DNA of 64,000 nucleotides, from contig CM060963.1 of assembly GCA_030765045.1 (NCBI GenBank), positions 66,022,617 to 66,086,616 on the forward strand. Reading direction: 5' to 3'. Positions 32,165-43,600 of the stretch are shown one piece after another. Under the pieces are notes generated by a model, which was given only the letters and a program-made list of their open reading frames with translations, was not told where the DNA came from and ran no database searches. Every line of letters starts with the position of its first letter. The first letter of the stretch is position 1. A program made the position numbers and the translations under genes. The stretch is from Tenodera sinensis (Eukaryota > Arthropoda > Insecta > Mantodea > Mantidae).

Positions 32165-32455
32165 AAATGTGTTCCGGCCGAGCTGCTCGTCAGTGAGCAG
32201 CGGCGCACTCAATGCCTTGCGTGAGTATACGCGCAACATGCAGCACAGCTCTGCTCTGGGGTAAGCTGCTGACACGGCGCGGCGGGTGCTGACGGAGACC
32301 TGTAAAGCGGAATGATTGACGTTGCTATGACCTTCGCCCAGTGACGTATTGGCTAGCATCATGCGCCACCACTCCCTCTCTAGTCGTGCTCCGCGGAACG
32401 TTACTGCGCACTTGCGTACACTCATTCTCGTGCACCGGGACAGCCTGGCCTAGAT
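32165..32455. promoter_or_regulatory. CpG-rich patch with CRE half sites and an inverted CCAAT
   Basis: The patch is rich in CG dinucleotides, in contrast to the AT-rich flanks. It contains TGACGT at 32317-32322 and 32342-32347, the second directly followed by ATTGG (inverted CCAAT, 32348-32352). This combination is promoter-like. No downstream coding exon is visible in either direction, so the call is tentative; a GC-rich transposon fragment is the alternative. Confidence 0.3.
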
Positions 32456-32989
32456 AATGTGAGATCGTTGGCCTTGCACAAAACCTTGGCAGTGGATTTT
32501 GCCCATTCGCGTCATGTTTTCTGTGGCACACCTACTTGATGGTACTATACATCTACTACTCTTACTAAGCAAAGTTATGTTAGCAAATGAAACAAGTATT
32601 GATGTAATATTGTTCATGATCCTGCACGAATATCTGTACTTATACTCCGAACATCCTGCATATACTTAAAGATAAGCACTCATCTGTCAAGGAATCAAAA
32701 GTTTACCAAGGTGCACAGATATTTTAGTGTAGTAAATAAAGCAAATATTCTACTTTAGTACTATGTTATTTTTATAGCTATACGGCTTTAAAAGAAGTCA
32801 TATAAAAGTCTTAAATGATACTGAAACGATAAGTTTTGCCATCAAAGTGGACTAATTGTAAAGAGACCCCAGGAATTTTCAAATAGTATGTCAGCTACAG
32901 CGGAGCAGAGAAACACATATCTACTTATAGCGTTCTAAACAACTAAAAGTTAGAAATGGTGTTATGCTAACATTATCGTTTTTCTCTAC
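32456..32989. other. Stretch without recognised feature
   Basis: AT-rich, no domain. Confidence 0.45.
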
Positions 32990-34070
32990 TAGGTATAGCA
33001 AGTAGGGGAAGTATTGTATTCGACCCAAAATTTCAATGTCGAGATTTCACCGGAAATGTTTCGACGCTCCCTGAATCCAAAAAAGCATTTTTAGAAAAAA
33101 GTATGTGCCTGTGCCTGTGTCTGTGTCTGTGAACAGCATAATTCTAACGAAAAGTCGATTAAAATCCAAAGTTGGTATTTCAATTTAATATCTTTCGATG
33201 ATATGACACTGAGATTTTGCGGAAAATTCCTCTAGCCCAAACTACCCTTTACAAGGAAAATGTTTCGAAAATTTCGATTTTCTTGAAAATAGATATAAAG
33301 ATTTTGATTAAAATGCCATGATATTTTTGATATTTGATATTTTGATATTTTTATGCGAAATGAAATGTATATTTTGATTATAGCCCATATAGCCCTGTTT
33401 ACTTTTGATGACTTGTGCATAACTGGTAATCCCTAAGAGATAGACCAAATATTACTGCATAGACAATGCAGATCTAGTTAAAACACACAATTTATGTCCA
33501 AATGCATTTTATAGCGGAGTGAACAATTTCGGAGATATCTCTGTCAGTTTTGTAATACTTTTCTCAAGTGGAAGATCATTATTCACAGTTTTATCTCTTA
33601 GCTGTCCAAGATCGGAATTTCAAAGCCATTATATAGTGACTTGCTCTTGAAAGTTTTGAGTATCGTTATGCCCAAATTATTCCTCTATTCCCTTCTTCTT
33701 ACTAAGGCACTACAACTTTAAAAAGGTTTTGGCCTTCTCAACAATTTGTTTCCAGACTTTTGGATTTTGTGCACAAACAGGCCAATTTTTTATTTTTATA
33801 TGCTTAATGTCATCAAGTTCATCATCTAATTATCTATTTTTGGAACGCCCCTAAATCATGAGTTAATGGGGTCCATTTATACATTATTTTAACCATTCTA
33901 TCACCCGGGGTCCGATTGTGTGCAAACCATCCTAATATTTTCCTCTATACCCATTGTATTGAGATATTTAATGTACCATTTCTACAAATGATAATCTCGA
34001 TTAAGATGATAGAAGAATAACAACCTTATATTATTATATTTTGCAGAGAATGTCATGTGAACGATTTGCA
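32990..34070 (+). repeat. Rep-A copy G, interrupted by a LINE relic
   Basis: It has the clearest 5' end ('ctactaggtatagcaagtag' then 'gggaagtattgtattcgac'), a 'gtgcctgtgtctgtg' tract, the whole middle, and the end 'gaatgtcatgtgaacg'. The repeat is split by foreign sequence at about 33690-33945 and resumes at 'atttctacaaatgataatctc'. Confidence 0.85.
33690..33945 (-). pseudogene. Decayed LINE C-terminus inserted in Rep-A
   Basis: On the minus strand broken frames read LGWFAHNRTPGDRMVK, then DDELDDIKHIKIKNW, then AQNPKVWKQIVEKAKT. The last two match the 'W..D...I....W..LAQDR..W+.IVEEAKT' tail of insect LINE ORF2, which normally marks the extreme C-terminus. The insertion is therefore a 5'-truncated LINE 3' end. 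Confidence 0.75.
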
Positions 34071-34074
34071 TCAT

Positions 34075-34795
34075 AAGTTGTTTCAATTAATGGTAAGAAT
34101 ACAGTTAAATCGATGAAATTTGTGATTTGATTGAAAGAAGTTCTGGAAGAAAAAATGCGAAATACATATAAATCGCACCATTTTATAAATGTTCACACCT
34201 TTGCTTTTTTAAGTACAACAATCCAGTACTACGTATTGGTAACAATTGTTGGGAGTTAGGAAATAAAGCCTAATCACAGATCTGGTCTACAACTCCAAGG
34301 TCAAATGTTACTAAATAAAAACCCAAACAATCTGAAAAAAGCAGTTTTAAACACACTAGTTACACGTAATGACCAAAGTTGTCATTTTGCTCAATCAGAA
34401 ACAAAAGATGGAGAACCCACGTTTATTTTAAATATTATTAATACCTTTGCGTTTGATAGTGCTTAAATGCTATATTATGTTACTGTAATGTTTTGATTAA
34501 GTGTACGTTTTCAGATATAATATTTCACTTCTAAGCCATTTAATGAATAAAATGAATGAAATAGCCCACTGGTGTCCTTATGAGGGACTAAGGCATTATG
34601 CAAGAGGGAAAGCTCTCGATTGCGTTTGCTCACATACTGAGCTAGTCCTCGTGGGAGTTTAATATGTTTCTTGGCGTCCTGGAAGCTAGTTACAGACACT
34701 CCTCGTTTTAATCTTATTTTCCACCACAAACCTAGTACGCATGACGTTCTATATTATATTCCACAGACAAATTTGATATGGATATCCCAAACATT
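34075..34795. other. Stretch without clear feature; possible SINE head
   Basis: The minus strand carries 'gaggactagctcagtatg' (A-box-like, about 34630-34655) without a convincing B-box. Confidence 0.3.
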
Positions 34796-34799
34796 TTGA

Positions 34800-35170
34800 A
34801 AAGATCCGTGTGTGTACGTTAGTTTAAAGATGTTAGCTTTGTATTTAAGTTTAGTATTTTCCAAATATTCAACACTAACATGTTCGCAAAACTTCCCCTC
34901 CTGAAACTACTCTTTACATGGACATTTATTATTTTCTTAAAATCGGCTCTAACATCTTTATTAAAATGCCGTATATCTTACATATTGACCTGGTAGATAA
35001 AATGTAGGTAGATCTAGAATTATGGCAATAATCTGAAGTCCACTCATCTGAAAGAAATTTTGTTTACATTGAATAACACGCTCCTTTAAAATATACAATT
35101 TATTTATAGTAAATATTTGTGGCATCAGTCATTTCCACGATACCTGTTAATATTTGTTTCAGTAGCTTAA
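34800..35170 (+). repeat. Rep-A, strongly diverged copy
   Basis: 'gtatttaagtttagtatttt', 'actctttacatgga', 'ttaaaatgccgtatatctta' and 'tttatttatagtaaatatt' follow Rep-A order, with many changes. Confidence 0.6.
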
Positions 35171-35281
35171 TATTTTAATTAGTGTCGCTTGTTTCTCATG
35201 ATGTCATGGGAAGTATAAATTTAAGGCCATGTCGAGTGTCTTTCAACACCTGACCATCGAATCGGTTTCCTCTATCTCACT

Positions 35282-35861
35282 TTATCTACGACGAAATGTG
35301 TGGGGTCTTTCAGAAGTCTCTTCAAATGTTAAACCGCTATAAATATTACAATATTTAACATAGAAAAACATCTTTAATGTCAAAAGACAAACATCTTTCA
35401 ATTGCGTTGGGATTATTGGATGTACCAGGAAAACTCGTTCTATAATGTAGAACCAAAAGTCGTTAGGATTGAGATCTGGAGTTCGTAGAGGCCACATTGT
35501 TGGGTATTGCGTACTGATGACACAATCATCAAACATTTGCGTAGTTAATTGTTTTTCAGGGTGTAGATGTGAGGTGGAGTACCATCTTGCATGAAGAACA
35601 TGCTTTATATATTGTGATTCTTCAGTTTAGGGATAAAGTTGTGTAACAGGGCACTCCCTGTTCCGTTCCGATGTCATTGTCTTTTTCGAAGAAATGGGGC
35701 CAATAATGAATTGGGAAGTGATAGAAACAACTTTTAAATAATGAAGATTGTTGAATTGAAGTCTGACGGTCATTTTCTGGCCAAAGACTGCAAATAAGCG
35801 CGTTAACTCCACCATTAAGTTTTAAACTTAAAATTCCTGCGGCAGCGGGTAAAATCACCAT
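35282..35861 (-). pseudogene. Transposase relic, Tc1/mariner-type DDE
   Basis: Across two frames on the minus strand one reads 'IGP(Y/I)FFEK' (about 35700-35680), then a run resembling 'FMQDGTPPH' (about 35600-35580), then MWPLRTPDLNPNDFWFY (about 35490-35445). The second catalytic D (QDG) and the third acidic position region (PDLNPND) are recognisable, in the right order and spacing. Shifts between the frames show that the copy is dead. It is closely similar in type to the relics at 8810-9170 and 37496-37565. Confidence 0.75.
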
Positions 35862-35869
35862 TGTTCAAG

Positions 35870-37490
35870 TAAAAATGATAGCAAATGTTAAACGCAAAAA
35901 GAAACAATGAAAAGCAAACCCTGCTCACACAAATAACTAGAGAGAAATTGAAGAAGCTAGTGTCATTAAGTTCATTTCAGTCTTTGGGTACATTACAGCA
36001 GTAATCACGAATTGCATATTTTCGATTTTTATTTTCAGTGAACTCTCAAGACATTTCTAAGACTTTCCCTTAATTTTATGGGAAAATCAGAGAAATCGAT
36101 TGCGGTGGTGCAAAACTGATTTGTAATCCATGCTAGTCTTTCTCTATTTCTAGAATATACTTTTAAAACTGTAACCTGAGATTTAGTAGGTGGAATTTTA
36201 TTATTTCCAAAAGCCAATCAGCAATAATAACTAACCAGTGGGGTATACAAAATGGATCTTTGGAAAGAGAGAAATTCAAATCTCTCTGACTGAAATATTT
36301 TTCCTTATTTGTAATTCTTCAGGAAACATGTTATTTTGGCTGTATGCGTGTTTCTAATTTTATTAATTTTCGTCACTTTGACAATTCAGGAGATATGTAA
36401 TACTGATTGTATGCGTATTTTATATGCTTTGTACCCTCTAAGAAGTCTTCGCGTACCCCAGATTGAATTTCTCTGATCTAAATCAAGACAAAACAGATAA
36501 AAAATAGGTTTGTACCAGCTGTATTTAAGCAAATAACAGGTAGGAAATAATGTGATTTTTCAGGTAAGCTGGGTACCACCCAGCTAACTGGGAAATAAAC
36601 CATGGCCTGCAGTTTTGGAGGCAATGTGCCAGAGATTATATCCGCAATGTCTCCAGTTTGACTCAGGTCCAGCAATGGATCATAATATAGCAGCGCAAAC
36701 GGCTCGCTCGTTTTGCTCCTCATCGATTAAAAGCAAATATCGATGGGTGGCCCATTAATTTTGTTCTCTCTCTCTCCATTGTCTCCCTCAGTCCGCCGCG
36801 GCGTTGGTTTGACCTCCAGACTACGGCGTTAGGGTCAAGCACCCTGAAGCGAACCCTTTAATGTTCTAATATGTTGTTTGAACTGACAGTGCGTAGACTG
36901 AAATTCAAATTGAATCAGACATAAAAAAAAAATGTCACTGTACATATGAGCGTCTCTTTTCAGGAAAGGTGAAATTTCGTTTCCACAAACCACTCGGACG
37001 ACATTGATCTCCTCTCATGCGATTCATATATCACGGCGAACACACAACGCGAGTTTTATTTTAAAGGTGACTTGCTATAATGCAAATACCTTTAACCTCC
37101 TGCTTCTACATGGAAATGGAACACAATTTATTTATTGTGCAAATGTGATGAGATTGAAAGGTATCACAATTTCATAAATAAAATATGGATTTTAATATTA
37201 TATCTCAATGATTTAACTGGGAAACGTTAAATTCTATAAATATAGGTAACCTCTCGTAATTTTGATCAGTGTAGTTCGACCCAAAAGCACTACGAAGAGA
37301 GGAAAACAAAACCCAAGAATTGCATGTATTTCGATATTTTCTTGTAACAGAAAACCGGTTTATAATATCAAATAAATGTCACTTTATTACTCATATAAAA
37401 CTGAGTCACAAAAACACAGTTCTGTTTTTCATTGTTGCCACAATCTATCGGTCCTCGATGAATCTGCTGCCGGATACTACATGGTAAATT
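35870..37490. other. Stretch without recognised feature
   Basis: AT-rich. A GC-richer spot near 36780-36860 has no assigned nature. Confidence 0.4.
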
Positions 37491-37495
37491 ATGGG

Positions 37496-37565
37496 ACTCT
37501 TTTCTTTGACTATGTATGGATGTCTGAGGATAGACACTTCCAATTAAGTTGGCTGGTAAATTAAT
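37496..37565 (+). pseudogene. Short transposase relic
   Basis: The C-terminal end of the frame 37376-37564 reads FFDYVWMSEDRHFQLSWLVN. It resembles the 'IxxSDEAHFxLxGYVNKQN' segment that holds the first catalytic D in the insect Tc1/mariner-like transposase family. It breaks off at a stop. Only about 20 residues support it. Confidence 0.45.
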
Positions 37566-38485
37566 GCAGGCTAGTAATGTGCTATAACTCCTTCAAAATG
37601 ATAATACGAGAAACTGTAACTTCTATCTTATGATGCGTCAGAATTATTTAAAATAACTGATTCCCCAATAACAATAAGAAGCGTAACTTGTGGTTAGCCC
37701 CTGAAATGCTAAACGGGGAACCTCTTGCGGCGAGCGCGGTCTTTAAGCAGTACGCACAGCCGATAACGGTAATAAAGCCCTTCTGTGAGGCAGGAAAAAA
37801 GAATTCGAGACAAAGACATAAGTTTTAGAAATACACGCTTTATAAACAGAACGCCCACCTACTTCATTACTCACGCCAAAGTTCCTGCATATGCGTTTGA
37901 AGCTTCTCACTCTCTATGAAACAAACATTTTCACTTTGACATGCTAAATTCTAAAAATTTCTTTTTGTTCCTATTTCTCAGAACGGCTGAAGTACATTTC
38001 TGCAGGCACTTGACTTCTGTATATAACTGAGTTCCAGGTATGCCTTAAGCTAATTCGTTGAGCTGCTAATTACCTTAGCTACACTGACTTAACTAATTGC
38101 TTTTTCTTAACATGGAACTTGGCTAATGACCTCTTATTCGTCGACAAAATTTCAACTTATGGTTCTTACATAATGTATTGAATTTAACATATGAAAATTG
38201 TTTATTGCAGTTAGTTACCTATTTCCCCATAATTTCTGTGAACATTATTATTAAGAATTATTAGTTAATTCATAATAATAATTATCATATCAATAAATTA
38301 TATACTTTTCCTTAATAATGGATAAAATAGCAGAGGTACAAATTGGATGGTAAAATAATTCGAAGAACCGTACGAAATTCTGGATTCTGACGAAAGGGTT
38401 GAAATTGCTATAAAAATCCTTGAAAACAATTTGACATAGCATATAATTGCTTCATTGATTAGACCTAGTAGCTGACGGACTCTTA
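37566..38485. other. Stretch without recognised feature
   Basis: No domain in the small frames. Confidence 0.4.
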
Positions 38486-38625
38486 AATCTCGCTCACTCA
38501 CTCGTTCGTTCACTCACTCATTATTTCACTCATTCACTCACTGATGCATTCACTCACTCTGACTCTTTCACTCACTGTGACTCACTCACCCTGACTCACT
38601 CACTCTGACTCACTCACGTTCGTTG
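38486..38625. repeat. Degenerate (CACT)n / CTGACTCACTCA array
   Basis: Tetranucleotide CACT units pass into a longer 'tgactcactcactc' period. Confidence 0.95.
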
Positions 38626-38920
38626 TCGCTCTAGATGCTATTTATCTAAATGGCATATAGGTCTGGAACGCATACTGTATTTATTGTTGGCTTACAAATT
38701 TCAAGGCCACACTTAAAATTAATTTTATTTTGCTCACGTCCTCGTTTCACAAGCATTCTTACTCCAAAGTAAAATCCTAATTCTAGGATACATAATTACT
38801 GTATCACGTTGTTATTGGAAAGAAGTGGGGTACTGCAATGGTTTAGGCGAGGTTCGATACAGCGGCGACTTGTGAACGATTAGCACCTCGTCACCTGCGT
38901 TATTGTCTGAGTTGGTAGGA

Positions 38921-38943
38921 GGGGAGGGGAGGAGAGGGACGGG
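38921..38943 (+). other. G-quadruplex motif
   Basis: Four G-runs (4, 4, 3, 3) are separated by loops of 1, 6 and 2 bases, within a locally GC-rich stretch (38860-39060). Confidence 0.7.
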
Positions 38944-39810
38944 CGGTGTGTGTCGTCTAGCTACGTACCTACTCTATGTGTCGCATTGCAGCCTTTGTTA
39001 TAGTGAGAGTATGTAACAAGCGCAGTGGGACAGAGTCCAACCCTCCGCAAGTGTATGTCAGCCTTACACCAATGGTCTGCTCATTTTTCTACACAATTTA
39101 AAGTAAATTATCATAAATTAGGACACAAAGCTATTTGGACTTCTTATTATATGCATAATTCTAATTTTATACTACACACTCGCATTTAGATAAAGCATCG
39201 TGTTGATCTTTAAACCTTATTTTTCTTTATTTCTTTTCTTCAGAATTTTTAACTTCTATGTTTGTTGGACCATAGTTTGTAACTTCTTTACTTTAAATTT
39301 CTAGGAGAGAAATTTAAAACTTGTGCACTTGTTCGAACATACAAAATACATAGTTCAGCCGAAATCATTTTTCTAACTCACATTGCCAAAGCTTTGAAAT
39401 CAATAACATGCAAGCAACTTTTTGTTGCTTATTTAGAATTGCTAATTACTTTATTTTCACATAAAGCTCAAGTTAAAAAACTTGTGAGACAAACTTAGGC
39501 AAAAAGAGAATTTGGTATGATATATCAAAAAGTAATGAATTATGAACTGAAAGCATGATATCATAATAAAGGTTTACATGACTATATAATATTTTGTGTG
39601 AACTATATGATTAAGTATGTTGTATGTGATATAGTCAAAGGAATCCGAAGAAAACTAGTTTTTATTGGTTTTGACGGATAAATTGACCTATCACTGAATA
39701 TGCTACAGCCACAATTTGTCTTGGCTAACCGTATAAACATTCGTTGCCTTATCCTTCTTCATTTCGAACTCATTTATACTTCTTCCCCTACGCACGTGCT
39801 AACCTCTGAC
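38944..39810. other. Stretch without recognised feature
   Basis: AT-rich after 39070. No domain. Confidence 0.4.
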
Positions 39811-39814
39811 TTAA

Positions 39815-39965
39815 CAGCCCTTTCTGGGCCAGGGCCCACCGCTCGGCCGCTGCGTCTACCCATCACAGGCGTCATGAGTGGGGTGTAGCACTGGAAGATT
39901 GCACGTGGTCAGTGCCCCGACCGGTACATGCGCTGTTCGCAACAGGAACCACTATTTCTCGATCA
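39815..39965 (+). mobile_element. SINE-2 3' fragment
   Basis: 'ccaccgctcggccgctg', 'acaggcgtcatgagtgggg' and 'cacgtggtcagtgcccc' match the 3' half of the SINE-2 copy at 15420-15725. The head is missing. Confidence 0.7.
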
Positions 39966-40556
39966 AGCACCTCCTCGGGGACCCTGGTTTTAAAACTTTG
40001 TCCTATCTCACGATTTTCTCACACGCTTTAGAAATCTTTACATGCTTTCAATTTATTTCGCCGAATATATTTTACCTTGATATTCGCGAGGCTCTAAAAT
40101 TCATTACCACTAAACACAAGAGGCTGTCAGGTGTTAAAAGAGTTTCTATATTTAACTTCAGTTTATTCTTACTTTAATATTTCAGTTATTTATATATTGT
40201 TTTGTTTTGCCAGTACTTTACATGTATAATTGTGCACGGAATATTATATTCAGGTCTTTTCTATGGTTGAGCGTAAAAGTAAGCAAATGGTCTTAGCTCT
40301 GTCAGATTAACAAATAAGTAGATAGTTTGAATTTCTTTATAAAATAGGATTACAAGATCGTTTTGTTTTTAAGCCTTCTATCACTCTGATTCTGGAAAAT
40401 ATTTCAAAACTATGTATATCTGATATAAAATAACATGGATTAATCATAATAATTAACAAACTAGCCGGCATGACTTTACTAAAATAAAAGCATGTATAAA
40501 AGTATTAAAGTTATTTTTCAAGAATAGGACTATTAACATATTGATAATTTTGATGT
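39966..40556. other. Stretch without recognised feature
   Basis: AT-rich. A 99-residue frame (39878-40177) begins inside the SINE fragment and has no domain. Confidence 0.4.
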
Positions 40557-40557
40557 T

Positions 40558-40752
40558 AAGTATGTTACCTAAAGATAAAGGGTATAGGAACAGAGGGGGA
40601 CACCTCGCTCACGTCTACCTATACAGTATATTGTGGCTACCACCCCCCAGGAGGCAGGGATGAATGAGGGAACCGAATGGTGCTATCAGACCCGCAGCTA
40701 GACAGGCCCACCAGAGACGTGTGGAAGTTCCTAACCAAGTATGTTACCTAAA
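40558..40752. mobile_element. 163-bp insertion with 16-bp target duplications
   Basis: The perfect direct repeat AAGTATGTTACCTAAA occurs at 40558-40573 and 40737-40752 and encloses a GC-rich 163-bp block unlike its flanks. The length of the duplication indicates target-primed reverse transcription (LINE machinery). The block has no recognised tRNA, 5S or 7SL head and no terminal A-run. Class unknown. Confidence 0.8.
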
Positions 40753-41748
40753 TATGAACATATCTTTAAATATTGTAGTAACTATTGTAATTAGTGTGTC
40801 TCTATGCAATTCGCGAACAGTCAAGATCATAAGAAGCCGGCGTATATAAAAACATGCAAATATGTGCGTTCTTCATGCAGTGGCGAGCTTGTTGGATATG
40901 TAATGCAGCTCTAAGGTGACGTCGAAAGATATAACGTAATCTTCGGTATCCCCCGGTTTTTAGAGGTCCCGTCAGATGTGTACACGTTATGCACTTTTCT
41001 GTATATTCAATTATGTGCTCTGATTCACTACTCGTACATATTTCTTGTTATCTACCAATTGTAGGGGCAGATTTTTGAGCTCTTACATGGCCGTAATTAT
41101 GAGAAATATATTTTAACTTTGAGTGTGGCCAAGCTGGAATTCATAATTTATTCTCTGGTGTTAATTACTCACCAGAAGAGGGTGCCAAATTTTCTTAATC
41201 CGTCAAATATTTGATTGGTTAGTCGGATTACCTCCCAGGCTCGGATGTGTGCTTCCTGCCTTGCGATTGTTCGTGGGTTAGAGGTAACGCCACCTTCACT
41301 GCTTGGAGCCTGATCTCACCACTTATAAAATCACGAAGTGAATTGTATGCAGTGCGACCCTTGGTAAATCCGTCTATATTTTTGATAGTTAAACGTGTAA
41401 TATAAACAGCGGTGTTCACATTTCTGTGTTCTTATTCTTTTTCAATCGTTTGTTTGTTGTCTCTCTGGTATGGGTTTATAACTACTAGTCGAGGTTTCTA
41501 TGTAACTACTAAAGATGCTTTGAACTGTCAACACACAGTAATGGGTTTCTGAACCAATTAATGGAACCGTTGTATTAGTAATAATTCGTATCTCTTTTTA
41601 ATGTGTTGTTGGTGCAATAATGTAACCATATTTGCAGGAAGACAAAGAAGACTGAAGATATGCGTTATTCTTGTGTCAACCTATGGAAGTATATAGTATC
41701 CTTCTTAAGCTACAAGGGCAGGGGAGAACGTGCAAGAGTAATACGAAA
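40753..41748. other. Stretch without recognised feature
   Basis: No domain or repeat recognised. Confidence 0.4.
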
Positions 41749-41749
41749 A

Positions 41750-42105
41750 CAATTCTACTTACTGTAGTCTATGCAATCACTCCAATTTTCTTATAAGTGC
41801 AAGGGGGATATGGGAATACAGTAGGCCTTAGGCGATACTGAAATGCTTTAAGAGCTGGCTGCTATGTGATGCCCTTGAAATTCCGTTCTCTTTACAAGGC
41901 CATGAGATAAAAAACGGATAAGATATTCCTATTTAAAAATGTATAATTATTGGCAAATTCAAACAAATAATATCTCGGAAATGGTTCACTCAAAAGAACA
42001 AAGATGTATTTGACATAAGTTGTGTTTTAACGAGATTTACATGTTATATTCAGTAAGATTTTGTCTGTCTCCTACTGTTTACCATTTATGCAAAAATCAA
42101 CTAAA
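41750..42105 (-). repeat. Rep-A copy H, partial
   Basis: The reverse complement carries 'taccatttatgcaa'-type, 'gagtgaaccatttccgaga', 'gaacggaatttcaag' and 'actgtattcccatatcc' in Rep-A order. This is the middle part of the unit. Confidence 0.75.
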
Positions 42106-42838
42106 ATGGACAAGTCTTCTGAGGACACTGCTAGAAAATTCAAGGCATGGCTTAGAAAGTGCCATGGAATCGCCTGTGTCTGTCCTGGATACTGACTGTG
42201 ATTGTACACGCCACAGGCACTAGTTACGGCACCCTCCGACTCAAGGTCAGGGGTGGGGAAGCAGCACCTCTTTACATAAGTGTCTGCAAGGTTACACATC
42301 GCTGAGGTTATGCATACAGAGGATTGACCTTTGGAGGGGATGCATTAGTGTGCGAATTTCACAAGTGCAATTCAGATTCCTGTGATGATTACCGGCACCA
42401 GCGGTTTGATTAGTTCACCTAAATGAAGCGGCGAAATGTAGCGCGAGTAATTCTTTCAAACAAAAGTTTCTTCCAATTAAAATATGTCTTCCATACAAAC
42501 CTCTTTAAAATGTTTCTTAATTCAAACCTTTATATCATCAACATTTAGTTTTTAAAAGAATTAGAAAGGACCATTCATGAAATACGTTGTCCTACAAAAT
42601 CAAGAACCTGGAACAATTATGATTCCACTTTTAATAAAAAATGTATGTACACCTCTTGTAATAAACGACGATATCGTGGAATGCCAGTTTCTATAGGCTA
42701 AATAGTATAAGCAAAGGTTGGAAACTTGGAATGTAACAGAATTTTAATTTTCTTTATACTTTGCACTTTTAACCCTCTGAATTCAACCAAACTGTCGATG
42801 TTATGATTCTTCCAGAAATGCAAGTTTTTTGAGCTGCC
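42106..42838. other. Stretch without recognised feature
   Basis: No domain. Small opposed frames near 42020-42300 are not supported. Confidence 0.4.
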
Positions 42839-42839
42839 G

Positions 42840-43100
42840 ATGATAATAATAGTAATTATTATGTAATTATAATAATAACAACAATAATAGTAATAATATC
42901 GATAATAGTAATACTAACAACAATAATAGTAATAACAGTAATAGTGATCATGATCATAATAATAATAATAATGATGATAATGATAATGATGATGATAATG
43001 ATAATGATAATGATAATGATAATGATAATGATAATGATAATGATAGCGATAGCGATAACGATAACGATAACGATAATAATGGTGGTGGTAGTAGTAGATA
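42840..43100. repeat. Compound AAT/GATAAT microsatellite
   Basis: AATAGT, AATAAT, GATAAT and GATAAC units run for about 260 bp. The long frames over it (poly-I, HY and SL repeats) are artefacts. Confidence 0.97.
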
Positions 43101-43284
43101 ATAAAAAATAAACTGCCGCCGGGCTGCCCCACCTACTGGTGTGGCGCGTAACAATGCTCGCAAACTCAAGCTTCCCCACACCACACACGTGAGCGAACAC
43201 GTGACCAACCACAATAAGGCAACACAAAAAGTTTCTGGAGCATTCGAGAAATGCCCAGCAGCCGGGTTGTGTTAACGTCAGTAG

Positions 43285-43440
43285 AATAGAACTGTTATTG
43301 TGCAACAGTTTAGAAGGAAAATAAAGTGATAGAAAAGTAACTTGACTGGATTTTGTCATTTTGTCAGAATAAATACATAATAATGATAAATGCTTTGGTG
43401 ACACATATTCTTTTGTAAAATTACTATAAAATGACTACGG
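43285..43440 (+). repeat. Rep-C copy 2
   Basis: Matches 10540-10690 ('cagtttagaag', 'aaataaagtgatagaaaa', 'gtaacttgactgg', 'actataaaat'). Confidence 0.5.
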
Positions 43441-43494
43441 TTTAAAATAAATTACATAATGAATAGTAGGTTTAGGACAAGGATTGAAAACTAG

Positions 43495-43600
43495 AATCAG
43501 ACTGGACAAATCGATCTCATAGCCTGGATTTGAACTAAGGATCTTCCGCTCTAATAGTTCTCTACACATCTGAGCTACCGTGGATTAGTCGGCATCATAT
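43495..43600 (-). mobile_element. tRNA-like SINE head
   Basis: On the minus strand 'cggtagctcagatgtgtaga' (A-box) and 'ttagttcaaatccagg' (B-box, 43522-43537) are spaced as in a tRNA. The acceptor arms do not pair. Confidence 0.6.

Noticed and set aside
33232..33420. Minus-strand 62-residue frame
   Set aside because: Falls in Rep-A and a short GATATTTT tandem; not conserved in other Rep-A copies.
42859..43404. 181-residue frame with poly-I and HY repeats
   Set aside because: Translation of the GATAAT microsatellite.
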